Origin: Fremontodendron californicum
Taxonomy: Eukaryota > Streptophyta > Magnoliopsida > Malvales > Malvaceae
NCBI GenBank assembly: GCA_030761205.1
Contig: JAULJL010000039.1
Coordinates: 2,490,001 to 2,554,000, forward strand
Reading direction: 5' to 3'
Length of the DNA: 64,000 nt
The translations under genes were made by a program, and so were the position numbers. How positions within the stretch are numbered: the first letter of the stretch is position 1; each line of letters begins with the position of its first letter. The notes beneath the pieces are model-generated. The model was not told where the DNA came from and did no database searches. It worked only from the letters and a program-made list of their open reading frames with translations. This document shows positions 23,920 through 33,556 of this stretch, one piece after another.

Positions 23920-24283
23920 CCTTCAATTTTTTATCCCCTGCTGCTAATGTGCCCCTCTCCACTTCCCAATTGCTGCCACAACAAGATTGCCCATCATCAA
24001 CCTCATCTGTCGCCGCTGCTGTTGTCTCCTCTAATCCTACGCCACGGGTGCGCTCGCCCTTGACCTGCGCCGCCACAAGTACTTGTTCTAGGTCCGTAGT
24101 GCATTGGTTGTGGCTCATTGGTTTGAGCCAAGTCTCTCCAGATTTGGTTCTCTATGCAAAGCGACTTCACCCTGTCTTGAAGTGCTCAATTTAATTTCAC
24201 ATTCTTTTCAATTTCTTCCTCTTTGGCTCTTAGTTTCTTCATCACTCCTTCAATTGCCTCCGTTATCTTCCTTGCCTTTTCCT
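23810..24283 (-). pseudogene. Captured BOI/BRG-type RING E3 fragment
   Basis: Read on the minus strand, the pieces are KKLRAKEEEIEKNVKLN, stop, ALQDRVKSLCIENQIWRDLA then QTNE, a frameshift, TDLEQVLVAAQVKGER, DDGQSCCGSN, a poly-Asn run from an (ATT)n microsatellite (23878-23921), and NRLCKNCRKEKSCLLLLP. This order (coiled coil, the ENQIWRDLAQTNE signature, SCCGS, then a C-terminal C3HC4 RING) is that of Arabidopsis BOI and BRG ubiquitin ligases. The RING is cut after its first cysteines, so the zinc site is incomplete. The part after LLLLP is made of CGGGTTTTGTG repeats, not gene sequence. A Trp-to-stop change and the frameshift rule out a working ligase; antisense or small RNA activity is possible but speculative. 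Confidence 0.8.
23878..23921. repeat. (ATT)n microsatellite
   Basis: An uninterrupted TAT/ATT run inside the captured gene fragment; on the minus strand it codes for poly-asparagine. Confidence 0.95.
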
Positions 24284-24782
24284 TTTTTCCGCTATTTCCA
24301 TCCTCATTTTCTCCATCTATATAAAAAAAACCCCCCAAATTCCATCAATATTAATTTTTTTTTTAAAGAAATTTAGTGTCTGGGTTTCATGAATTTAGTT
24401 TTTAAAAGGTTTAATCGAAAGGGTAAGAATTTAGGGTTTAGGGTTTTCTTTAAAGCATAAATTTTTTAATGAGATGACATGGCATTTTAAATGCCATGTC
24501 ATAAAAATGTCATTTTTATATACACATGGATAGACACGTATACATAAATGACTATCGGTTAGTCATTTAACGAAATTCAGATAGATTTCGTTAAAATTAG
24601 GTGTTTTTGACGCAAAATAAAAGTTCGAAAGTCATATTGACTCAAATAAAAAGTTAGGGGCTGAAATGACTCAACTGATATAGTTCGAGGAATAAATTTG
24701 TTATTATATCAAATTTTATCATGTTTATATATGATAACTCATCATAAGAAGTTTACCTTAAAACTCCCCGTATGAACCGATG

Positions 24783-24790
24783 TATATATA
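24783..24790 (+). promoter_or_regulatory. Candidate TATA box of HAT14
   Basis: TATATATA followed by GAGATGCAGG lies 277 bp before the HAT14 ATG and about 70 bp after the Pack-MULE-like element. A start site roughly 30 bp downstream would give a leader of about 250 nt. No transcript evidence can be read from sequence. Confidence 0.4.
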
Positions 24791-25066
24791 GAGATGCAGG
24801 TGCGTTTGTCAACCTGGATTTGTCGGTCAATCTTTACTCGCACTGTCGCACAAGGCAAAGCAAATAAAAAGGAGTGTCATAGAGGGAGAAGGCGGTGGGT
24901 TGAGTGTTTACATTAAAGAAGATTGGATAGGGTTTCTTTTTTAACTCCCTTTTCAGGGTACATCTAAAAAAAAAAAAAAAGAGATCAAACAAGATATCTC
25001 AAAGCCGTCTTTGCAGTTGGTTTGTTTTTGGGGGGTTCTCTTTGCAAGAAAATTAAGGTTGATAAT

Positions 25067-26661
25067 ATGGAGTTAGCTTTGAGCTTGGGTACTGATCCCT
25101 CAAAGCCCTTTTCGTTTTTTGACAAAACCCCAAAGTTATCAAGCAAAGATCTAGGGTTTTGCATGGGGCTCGGAAATGGGTTCAGATCAGTAGAGAAAGG
25201 GGATGCTTTTGAAGATGACAAAAGGGTTTCTACACATCCACCTCTTCAGCTTGATCTTCTTCCTTTCTCTCCTGTTCTTCGCACCCAACCTTCTTCTCAG
25301 CTTCGCTTTCCTTGGCTCACTGATAATCGTAAGTGTTTTAGCTTCATGTTTCCTTTCTCGTTTATCTTTCTGTTTTTTTTTTTGGGATCAGAAATGGAAG
25401 AAAGAAATTTGAAATTTATTGCATTTCCAAGTGAAAAATATTACTAATATTTATTAATTACGTACTTAATCTAGTCAAGGCAGAAATTTCCATTTTTCCA
25501 AGTGAAAAAAATTAATAAACTTTCTTTTTTTTTCTTTCTTCGTTTAGTTCTCTCTGCATCCAAAAAAAAATGATATTTTATTATGGGATATAAAGATCTG
25601 GGTATTTTTGGATTTCGATTATTTTAATTTTTTTTGATATGAAGAAATTATAAACTTTTGCATTTTTACATTGGTGATAGAGACGGGTTCATCGGAAGTA
25701 CCAGGAAGAGGGTTAGATGTGAACCAGTTACCGGTGGTGGTGATGGTGGCGGATGAAGCTGAGGAAGGGGCGGCGCTGTCGTCTCCCAACAGCGCGGTGT
25801 CATCTTTTAAGATGGATTTTGGGATTAGAAACGGAAGCAGTAGTAGAGGAGGCAAGAGAGACCTGGAAGTGGAAACTGAAAGGGCTGGCTCAAGAGCCAG
25901 TGATGACGATGAGAACGGTTCAACTCGGAAGAAACTCAGGCTCTCTAAAGAACAATCAGCTTTTCTTGAAGAAAGTTTCAAGGAACACACAACTCTCAAT
26001 CCTGTAAGTCAAAATAAAATAAAATATTTCATTTATCTCCTTTTTTTAGGGTTCTGATTTAAAATTTTTGATTGATTTTTTCTTTTTCATTTAAAATTAA
26101 TGTTGATTCAGAAGCAAAAACTTGCCTTGGCCAAGCAATTAAACCTTCGTCCTCGCCAAGTAGAAGTTTGGTTTCAGAATAGAAGAGCAAGGTATATATT
26201 CTTTTTTTTTAATTCATGGTTGTCTTCAATACGAAAATCCATTTTCTTTTTAATATTTATGTAATTTAATTTTTGTGTTTTTATTTAATTTTTAATTTTG
26301 ATTGAATAAAATGTTACAAAACAGGACAAAATTGAAGCAGACGGAGGTAAATTGTGAGTATTTAAAGAGATTCTGCGAGACACTGACAGAAGAAAATAGG
26401 AGGTTAAAGAAAGAACTGCGAGAATTAAGAGCGGTGAAAACTTCTCAACCATTTTACATGCAGCAGCTACCTGCCAATACTCTCACTATGTGTCCTTCCT
26501 GTAAGCGTGTCGCCACCACTTCCACCACCGCTGCTGCCACCACCAACCCGTCCAAGGCAGCCGCTGCCGCCACCGCTGGCATTAATACCGATGCCAAAAC
26601 TGGAGTCTTGCCACTTATTAAGACTAGCGGATACCCTTTTTCTCCTTTAAAAAACACGTGA
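25067..26661 (+). CDS. HAT14: HD-ZIP class II transcription factor, HAT14-like
   Basis: Four exons (25067-25328, 25681-26003, 26112-26191, 26325-26661) with GT-AG introns give 333 residues. HD-ZIP II proteins bind DNA as dimers, mostly as repressors, in shade, auxin and leaf-polarity responses. The N terminus MELALSLG and KDLGFCMGL match HAT14 rather than HAT9/HAT22; LALSL (3-7) and LQLDL (60-64) are EAR-like LxLxL motifs. An acidic region leads to the homeodomain (about 168-224; KKLRLSKEQSAFLEESF, WFQNRRAR), then a leucine zipper (L235, L242, L249, L256), SQPFYM, and the class II signature, here CPSCK (278-282) instead of the usual CPSCE. Other departures are VNCEYL for VDCEYL and RFCETL for RCCETL. 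The tail is Ala/Thr-rich. The ATG at 25067 is chosen because it starts the conserved MELALSLG. Confidence 0.93.
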
Positions 26662-26785
26662 CCTCAAAGCCAGCCCCAGCCCCAAATCCACCGGGCTGCT
26701 TCATGAAATCATTGGATGTGATTACCTATTTTTTTTTTTTTTTTTTCAATTTTTGTAAATATTTTTGGCTTGAAGGAATTTTTTT

Positions 26786-27408
26786 GGGTTAATTTGAGAA
26801 ACATACCATAAACAGTATCAAAATTGTTAAATAATCTAATAAAAAATAGTTATTTTAAAAAAATGAAAAAATTGAAAATTAATAAAAAAAGAAATGAAAA
26901 AAACTTAAATACCCTTAATGAAATATTCAAATTTCTATTTGAAACTTTATTTTTTTCACGCTTTCTATTTTTTTCTGTGGCCCCTATTCTTCTTCATTTT
27001 GGCACCTCTGTTCTTCTTCTTCATATTCTCTTCTTCCCTCTTCTTCTTTTTATTCTGATTAGTTAAAAAAATAGAGTTAATTATTGCACTAAAAGACTAA
27101 AATTTATTGGATTATCTTTTAGGAAAAAGAGTTGAAGAGTTTGCTTCAGTGGGGAAGCAAAACCCCTGAAGATCTAGAGAATTTTGAAAAATTGAAGTTG
27201 AAGTCACATTTTGCTGAGAAACATTTAGCTGCTAGATTCAACAAGCCAGACAATGAGATTATTGATTTTCAAACTTTTTTAGTAATAAGGTTCAAAAGAA
27301 TAAAAATAATTTTCTTATTAATATTCAAACTTAACGTTTCTTTTTGAGTAATATTTTTTTCTTATAATATCAATTAATTTTTTTATTGGTTGTTTTTCAA
27401 ATTAACCC
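26786..27408. mobile_element. Possible gene-capturing element downstream of HAT14
   Basis: Left end GGGTTAATTTGAGAAACATA, right end GGTTGTTTTTCAAATTAACCC minus its first base; as inverted repeats they share GGGTTAATTTGA-AAACA. The flanks are poly-T, so a duplication cannot be judged. The 623-bp element encloses an exon-like block (27123-27290). Borders and class are tentative. Confidence 0.45.
27123..27290 (+). pseudogene. Exon-like fragment of unknown gene
   Basis: An open frame reads EKELKSLLQWGSKTPEDLEN, then FEKLKLKSHFAEKHLAARFN and KPDNEIIDFQTFL. It is preceded by TTATCTTTTAG (a good 3' splice site) and followed by GTAATAAGG (a possible 5' splice site). The composition is protein-like and charged, unlike the AT-rich surroundings. 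I do not recognise the family. It lies inside a candidate transposon, which suggests capture of one exon, but it could be the remnant of a neighbouring gene. Confidence 0.4.
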
Positions 27409-28600
27409 TTTTTTTTTCTTTTATTTCCTTGAATTTTTCAATTGTTCTGCAGCAGATTTCTTGTCTATGGCTAGGGGAAAAACCGAGATTTGAGCTTTCG
27501 ATAGATTTTTGTTTTGACTGATGGAAGAAATTGTTAGAAAGCTGGCTGTTTTGTTTGACGAGTATTAAAGAAATATATATATATATATATATATATAGTT
27601 ACTGCCCTATCTAATGGTTTGTGTATTGAAATTGAGTAGTAAATCCTAGTCTTAAATATGATAATATGGGATACGAATACGATATAAAAAAATAATTAAA
27701 ATATGATATAAAAAAATATGAATATAAATATACGAATATATTAAAATTTATTTAATATAAATTATTAATATTTTAAAATTTATATAAATATAAATTTTTT
27801 TAAAACATAATTATAATAAATATATATATAAATATGAAATAAATATATGAATTACTCGATCTACTAGGTTTATTTATTGCTACTATAATGTCATCATTCA
27901 TTTATTTCGACATTTTCCAATGCATGCTTTGACTTGTGGCGTCTTGCTTTTTTCTTTACATTTCTACAATTTATTTTCCTGTTAAAATGAATTGATTGAG
28001 TGATTTACTATTTTGTTTTTTTTTTTACATAAATGTATTTTTTTTTCTAATGTCATAAATTATATATTCATTTCTTAAGATTTAAAATCGAAAATTCCAA
28101 ATTGAAATATCATATTTTTTAACTTTTGGAAAAAAAAAATTTGGGAGGCTATAAGTGTTGATAACACCACCCAAGTGCTAAATATTTGCTGAGTAAAACT
28201 ATTTGCTTGTAAATGATTGGAATATATATGATAGAAGAAAAAATATAGAGAGAGAGAGCTTTAACAATAAAAGAAGAGAAGAAAATAATAGAGCAAATTA
28301 GATAACCAATTAAATTGGATGAGAATGCAACTTATACTTCACAAGTAGCACCTAATAGTTAGAATTACTAAATAGAGGGGGGAAAAAAGACAATTAGTGT
28401 TCTCATGGACAAAAAATATATAATTATTACGACTTATTAACTAAGTCTATTCCTTAATTAGGATTTATTGCAAATATTAATTATGTTCGTTTAGGTGAAA
28501 GTAATTATTATAAAAAAAAGTTATTTAAACGATTATCTTTGTTTTTATGTACCAAAAAAAATTATTATAGAAGGGATATTGCATGCTTATAGTATTTTGT
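27409..28600. other. Intergenic DNA
   Basis: An (AT)n run lies at about 27573-27597. About 27645-27870 is a decayed family D-type repeat (GGGATACGAATACGATAT ... GAATTACTCGATCTA) without a readable duplication. No gene. Confidence 0.5.
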
Positions 28601-28608
28601 ATGCAGAT

Positions 28609-28927
28609 TAGACCTGTCTATGGTCGGGCTGCGACTCGAAAAATATTTTTTTTCTCTTGTCCAAGCCCATTTGGGTCGGGTCCGGGCCGGCTCGTATAGG
28701 CCTGTTTTACTATTAAAAAATATTAAAATATAAAAAAATTATTTTTATTTTTATTTTTATTTTTATTTTTATATTAATATTAATATATATTTTATAATTA
28801 AATTTAAATAAAATAATATTTTTATTTAATAAATAGTAATTCGGGCCGGACCGGTCCGAATTACTAAATACCTTGCCCAAACCCGGCCCAATACGGGCCG
28901 GGCCTACCAGACCCGTGAACAGGTCTA
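28609..28927. mobile_element. hAT-like MITE, family B
   Basis: Left end TAGACCTGTCTATGGTCGGG, right end ACCCGTGAACAGGTCTA. Flanks ATGCAGAT (28601-28608) and ATGTAGAC (28928-28935) match at 6 of 8. The ends are rich in GGGTCGGGTCCGGGCC around an AT core. Confidence 0.87.
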
Positions 28928-28935
28928 ATGTAGAC

Positions 28936-29609
28936 GTATAAATATAAATTATTAAATATGTTAAAATATTTAAATAAATATAAAACATATATAAAATATA
29001 TTATATTAAAAATATTTAAATATATATTATATTTATTATATAATTTTTACATTTATTAAATATATTATATATATCATATTTTCAATTCGTCTCTACCCTC
29101 ACAAATCCATATTAAAAAAGTCATTTCTTTCTTTCTCATGTCCCATTTCTCTTCCTGGGATGCTGTTTCATGCTGAAAAAGTATGGGACGAAACACCCTA
29201 AAAGTACTGCGTTTTAGTGAGAAAAATTATGATGACCAATCATTATTATCAACATCTTCATCATAGACTTATAATAATTTAACGTTTTACTGGCGGCTAA
29301 TCAAATCTATATGTGATTTTTTTTTCACTTTCCCCCAAGTTTGACAACTTAATCTCCTCAGAAGAAAGTTAATTGTTTCATCCTTCCAGACTCATGCCTC
29401 TATAATTAAAGCTAAAGGGTAAATATACAGTTAAGGCTAGCTATTTTTGTTGGATTCGCTTAATCGATATTTATAGACATTAATTAAAAATTATTTTTTT
29501 ATCATTTTAAAAAAATATTTTGTATTTAATATATTATTTTTATTAAATTCAAAAAAAAAGTAATACATTAAATACACTATTATTTTTATATATATCATCT
29601 TAATTATTT
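28936..29609. other. AT-rich intergenic DNA
   Basis: No gene or bounded element recognised. Confidence 0.45.
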
Positions 29610-29618
29610 TTGTTTTAT

Positions 29619-29807
29619 AAATTTTGTTAACGAATTTTTTTAAGATATTTTTTTAAATTAATTAATATATTATTTATAATAAAAATATTATATTAAATAC
29701 AAAAGTTGACAACTTTAATTATTCATCATTTTCAATGTATTGAATGAAGATTTTGCTATATATAGTAATCTTAAAGAGTGTCCTTAAGGCACTCATTAGC
29801 AAAATCC
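29619..29807. mobile_element. MULE-type MITE, family C
   Basis: Left end AAATTTTGTTAACGAA, right end ACTCATTAGCAAAATCC. The perfect 9-bp duplication TTGTTTTAT lies at 29610-29618 and 29808-29816. Confidence 0.92.
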
Positions 29808-29821
29808 TTGTTTTATTTATA

Positions 29822-30003
29822 AGGATTTTGCTAACGAATGTCTTAAGGGCACTCTTTGAGGGTATTAAATATAGTAATATTTTCAATCAATGCATTGGAA
29901 ATGATGAATAAAGTTGTCAACTTTTATATTTTAATACAATATTATCACCATAAATAGTATATTAATTAATCTTAAAGAGTTAAGGGCACTCGATAGCAAA
30001 ACC
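29822..30003. mobile_element. MULE-type MITE, family C, adjacent copy
   Basis: Left end AGGATTTTGCTAACGAATGT, right end CACTCGATAGCAAAACC. The perfect 9-bp duplication TTATTTATA lies at 29813-29821 and 30004-30012. Its left duplication overlaps the right duplication of the preceding copy by four bases, so the two elements sit practically back to back. Confidence 0.92.
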
Positions 30004-30012
30004 TTATTTATA

Positions 30013-30652
30013 AATGAGATTTTGCTAATTGGCATTCTATAAGATTATAAATTTTGCTAACAAATGCTCTAAGAGCACTTTTTAAGATTACTTTATATAA
30101 TAATATCTTCCTCTCAATGTATTGAAAATAATGAATAAAGTTATCAATTACTATATTTAATGTAATATTATTATTACAAATAGTATATTAACCCTAAACC
30201 CTTATAAATATTAACATAATTTTTCAGATTCAAACTCAACTCACCAAAATATTATTATATTAAAAAAATATTTTTATTTATTTTTAATTTGAAAATGAAT
30301 TTAAAATATTAAAATAATTTTTTTAATATTTTAATATTATTAGAGTTTAAATGAATAAGTTTGAATAAATTAAATTGACCCGAATTTGAAATTTAAAGGT
30401 GTCTGACCAATTAAACTTGCCTGACCCCTAAACACTTCCAGAAGCCATGTAATCTTAAACTCCATCCAACTCGACTTTGAAACCTCAAGCTATTTCTTTT
30501 TCTTTTTTTTTTTTTTTTAAATTTGTAATGGGAATTTCCTCATGTTTTTAATGAGGATAGAGTTATGGACTTCAAATTATATGGTTTAGAGTAGGTTTTT
30601 GACCTTTCTATTTCGCATGCATCCTTGAATTGTTCAGTCCTGGCAGTCTCGA

Positions 30653-30695
<43 letters not shown>

Positions 30696-31401
30696 TGAAA
30701 TTTCTTTTTTAGTCAGACAAATGCTATATTTTTTATGTCATTTTTCAATTGCTTGACTTCAATTTATATATTATATTATACTACATTGAAATTTCTTCTC
30801 CTCTTTGTTATTATTACAATTATTTGGAAATTTCTTCTCCTCTTTGTTATTATTACAATTATTTGGGCATGCATCATCTAAGTATTGACTGGTCAATTCA
30901 TTTGGTTTTCAAAATTTTTATTATATATATATATACTTTATTACAATTTATAGTTGAGGAATCAAAGTGTTTTTGGTCAATATTAGACCAAGAAAGAAAT
31001 GTTAGGGATTGAGGGCAAATTATTTTAAGGTCATGGACTAGTCTTTTTTATATATATAAAAAAATACCTTAATTCTTCTAATAAAACATGTGAAGTCCAT
31101 TAAGTTTGAGGAGATATATAATGAAAGATAACTCGTTTTTATCCATAATTTACATTTTTTTTTTCTTTCAAAATTTTCGACTTTAAGATTTTCGATTTGA
31201 AAATTCAAACTCTAATGTTAAGGATTTATTAAAGTAAATAAATAATTAAGTCTGATCATAACTTGATTCATATTATCACCATACATTTTGCTTTACAAAA
31301 ATCATGCTTCGGTCAATCTTATTTACGATTAATCTCTCTCATTAATCTTGAATTATATTATCATGGAAATCTCAAAAATATCTAACAGTTAATTCCTAGT
31401 T
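30013..31401. other. Intergenic DNA with small repeats
   Basis: A one-ended family C relic lies at about 30045-30195. An (AT)n run occupies 30655-30692. A tandem duplication of about 38 bp (GAAATTTCTTCTCCTCTTTG plus TTATTATTACAATTATTTG) lies at 30787-30863. No gene recognised. Confidence 0.5.
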
Positions 31402-31410
31402 ATAAATAAA

Positions 31411-31588
31411 AGATTTTGCGGACGGATATTCTAAAAGTTTTTTTTTAAGATTATTATATATAATAATATTTTCGTCATTGAAAATTAAAAATAAAGTTAT
31501 CAATTACTACATTATATATAATATTATTACTATAAATAATTTATTAACTAATTTTAAAAAAATCTAAAATCACTTGTTAGTAAAATTC
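31411..31588. mobile_element. MULE-type MITE, family C
   Basis: Left end AGATTTTGCGGACGGATAT, right end CACTTGTTAGTAAAATTC. Flanks ATAAATAAA (31402-31410) and ATAAACAAA (31589-31597) match at 8 of 9. It lies about 150 bp outside the large MULE. Confidence 0.82.
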
Positions 31589-31735
31589 ATAAACAAATAT
31601 GAGATTTTACTAATTAAGACCAACTAGTCTAAAATGAATAATGAAATGTTGACATTAATTATTACAAAAAGCAAGAATCTAGAAATATAACCAAAAAAAA
31701 AAAGGTTTTACAACTATTTGATGTGAGTTAAATGG

Positions 31736-32045
31736 GTTTTTTTTATCAGAATACTATTGTTTTATTTTTTATTTACTGAATTACCGCTGTTTTCAAATTA
31801 ATTCTCAAAATCTGCTCCTTTTAAAATCAGCTGGGAATCACCATCTTTATGGTGATTTTCCAGCGAAATTTTTTAAAAAAATTGAAAAAATATCAAGGGA
31901 AATCGTCATGGGGGCGATTTCTCTTGGTATTTTTTCAATTTTTTTGCAAAATAACCAAGGGAAATCGCCTTGGTGGGTGGCGATTTCCATTGGTGTATTT
32001 TTTTTATAATTTTATTTAAATTTTATAATATAACCATTTGAAAAA
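31736..32045. repeat. Left terminal inverted repeat of MULE
   Basis: Pairs with 39275-39647. It contains alternating CAAGGGAAATCG and CGATTTCCATTGG modules, so each arm can also fold on itself. Confidence 0.9.
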
Positions 32046-32799
32046 AAATACAATTTTTTTTAAAAATTTGTATTTTAAATTTAAAAATTGCAAACGGGTA
32101 TAAAAAAAATTACCTTAGTTTGTTTTTTAAAATAATATAAGAGAATATTATAATTTTTTAATTTTTAAAAAAAATAAAATTTATTATTTTAATTTTATAA
32201 AAAATAATATTTTATTTCTTATTTAAATTTTTATAAAAAAATTATATTTCTTATTAAAATTTTATATACAAAAATGTATTTCTTACTTAAATTTAAATAT
32301 AAAAAACATTTTTTTCTTAATTAAATTAGTTATAAATTAAAATTTGATTTTTTATTTAAATTTTATATGTGAGATCTATAACAAACAGGTATAAAAAATA
32401 CCTTGGTTTGTTTTTTTTAAATATAGATACAAAAATTTTATAATTTATTTAATTTTATAAAAAGTAAAATTTAATTTTTATTGAAATTTTATAAGAAATA
32501 AATTTTATTTTATTATTTAATTTTATATAAAAAATAAAATTTTATTTCTTATTATAATTAAAAGAATATTTCTTATTAAAATTGTATATAAAAAATGATT
32601 TATTATTTAAATTTTATATAAAATAAAAATTTATTTCTTATTAAAATTTTATTTTAGAAAAAGTATTTCTTATTAAAATTTTATAAAAATTAAAATTTGA
32701 TTTCTTATTTAAATTTTATATAAATTAAAATTTGATTTCTTATATTAAATTTATACAAATTAAAAATTAATTTCTTATATTAAATTTATATAATTTTAA
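32046..32799. repeat. AT-rich subterminal repeats of MULE
   Basis: About 750 bp built from loosely repeated TTTCTTATTAAAATTTTATA units spaced about 35-50 bp apart. No coding sequence. Confidence 0.7.
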
Positions 32800-33245
32800 G
32801 CTGCATAAAATATTGGAATTGGATTCCTTCTGCAATGGATGAGACTAATGATTTAGGGTTAGGGTTTCAGCTATTTTTCAGTGAATCAAATGCTGCAAAA
32901 AATATTAGAATTTGATTCCTTCTGCAATGGATGGAACTATTGACCAGATTTAGGGTTAGAGTTAGGGTTTCAGCTATTTTTGAGTCAATCAAATGCTGCA
33001 TAAAATATTAGAATTGGATTCCTTCTGCAATGGATGAGACTAATGATTTAGGGTTAGGGACAGGTTTCAGTTTTTTTTCAATCAATCAAATGCTGTAGAA
33101 AATATTGGAATTGGATTCCTTCTACAATGGATGAGACTAATGATTTAGGGTTAGGGATAGGTTTCAGCTATTTTTCAGTCAATCAAATACTGCATAAAAT
33201 ATTGGAATTGGATTTCTTCTGCAATGGATGGGACTATTGGACTGT
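32800..33245. repeat. ~97-bp minisatellite inside MULE
   Basis: Five copies begin near 32800, 32892, 32995, 33092 and 33189. Each contains CTGCATAAAATATTGGAATT, TCCTTCTGCAATGGATGAGA and, in the first four, GATTTAGGGTTAGGG. It lies about 300 bp upstream of the transposase ATG and could be a promoter or transposase-binding region; that role is inference. Confidence 0.88.
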
Positions 33246-33556
33246 CCGGTACAAAGGATGAGATGTTTATCATCAGTTTTTGCATTGAATGAGTTATCAG
33301 TTTTTCAGTAAATTAACCCTAGCCAGAAAATGGGAATAAGATTCCATCCTGTACAAAGGATGAGATTTGTCATCCGGTACAACACAATGAACCATTATAA
33401 ATTCATAAAACTGATGAAGGTTTACAATACCTCATACAACAGTTTTTCAATCAGATTTTTTTTAGTGCTAATACCTCATCATTCTCTATTTCTTTTGTCT
33501 TTTGCTGAGTGATAATACCTCCATTCTCATCATTCTCAGTTTCATTACTAAACAAC

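Larger units (their letters stand above)
23291..24710. mobile_element. Pack-MULE-like element upstream of HAT14
   Basis: Terminal inverted repeats of about 0.25-0.3 kb start GACATAATGACAAATTT on the left and close with AAATTTGTTATTATATC on the right. Inside they pair through CCTCGAACTATAT, GAGTCATTTCAG, ATATGACCTTCGAACTTTTA and TAAATGACTAACGG. Flanks TAATTTTAT (23282-23290) and AAATTTTAT (24711-24719) match at 8 of 9, fitting a Mutator-type insertion. The 1.42 kb element has no transposase and holds a piece of a cellular RING-finger gene on its minus strand. It ends about 356 bp before the HAT14 start codon. Confidence 0.85.

Noticed and set aside
23721..24194. 157-residue plus-strand frame with a poly-Leu stretch, looking like a signal-anchored protein
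   Set aside because: It is the antisense of the captured RING fragment and the (ATT)n microsatellite; the Leu run comes from the repeat and no known domain is present.
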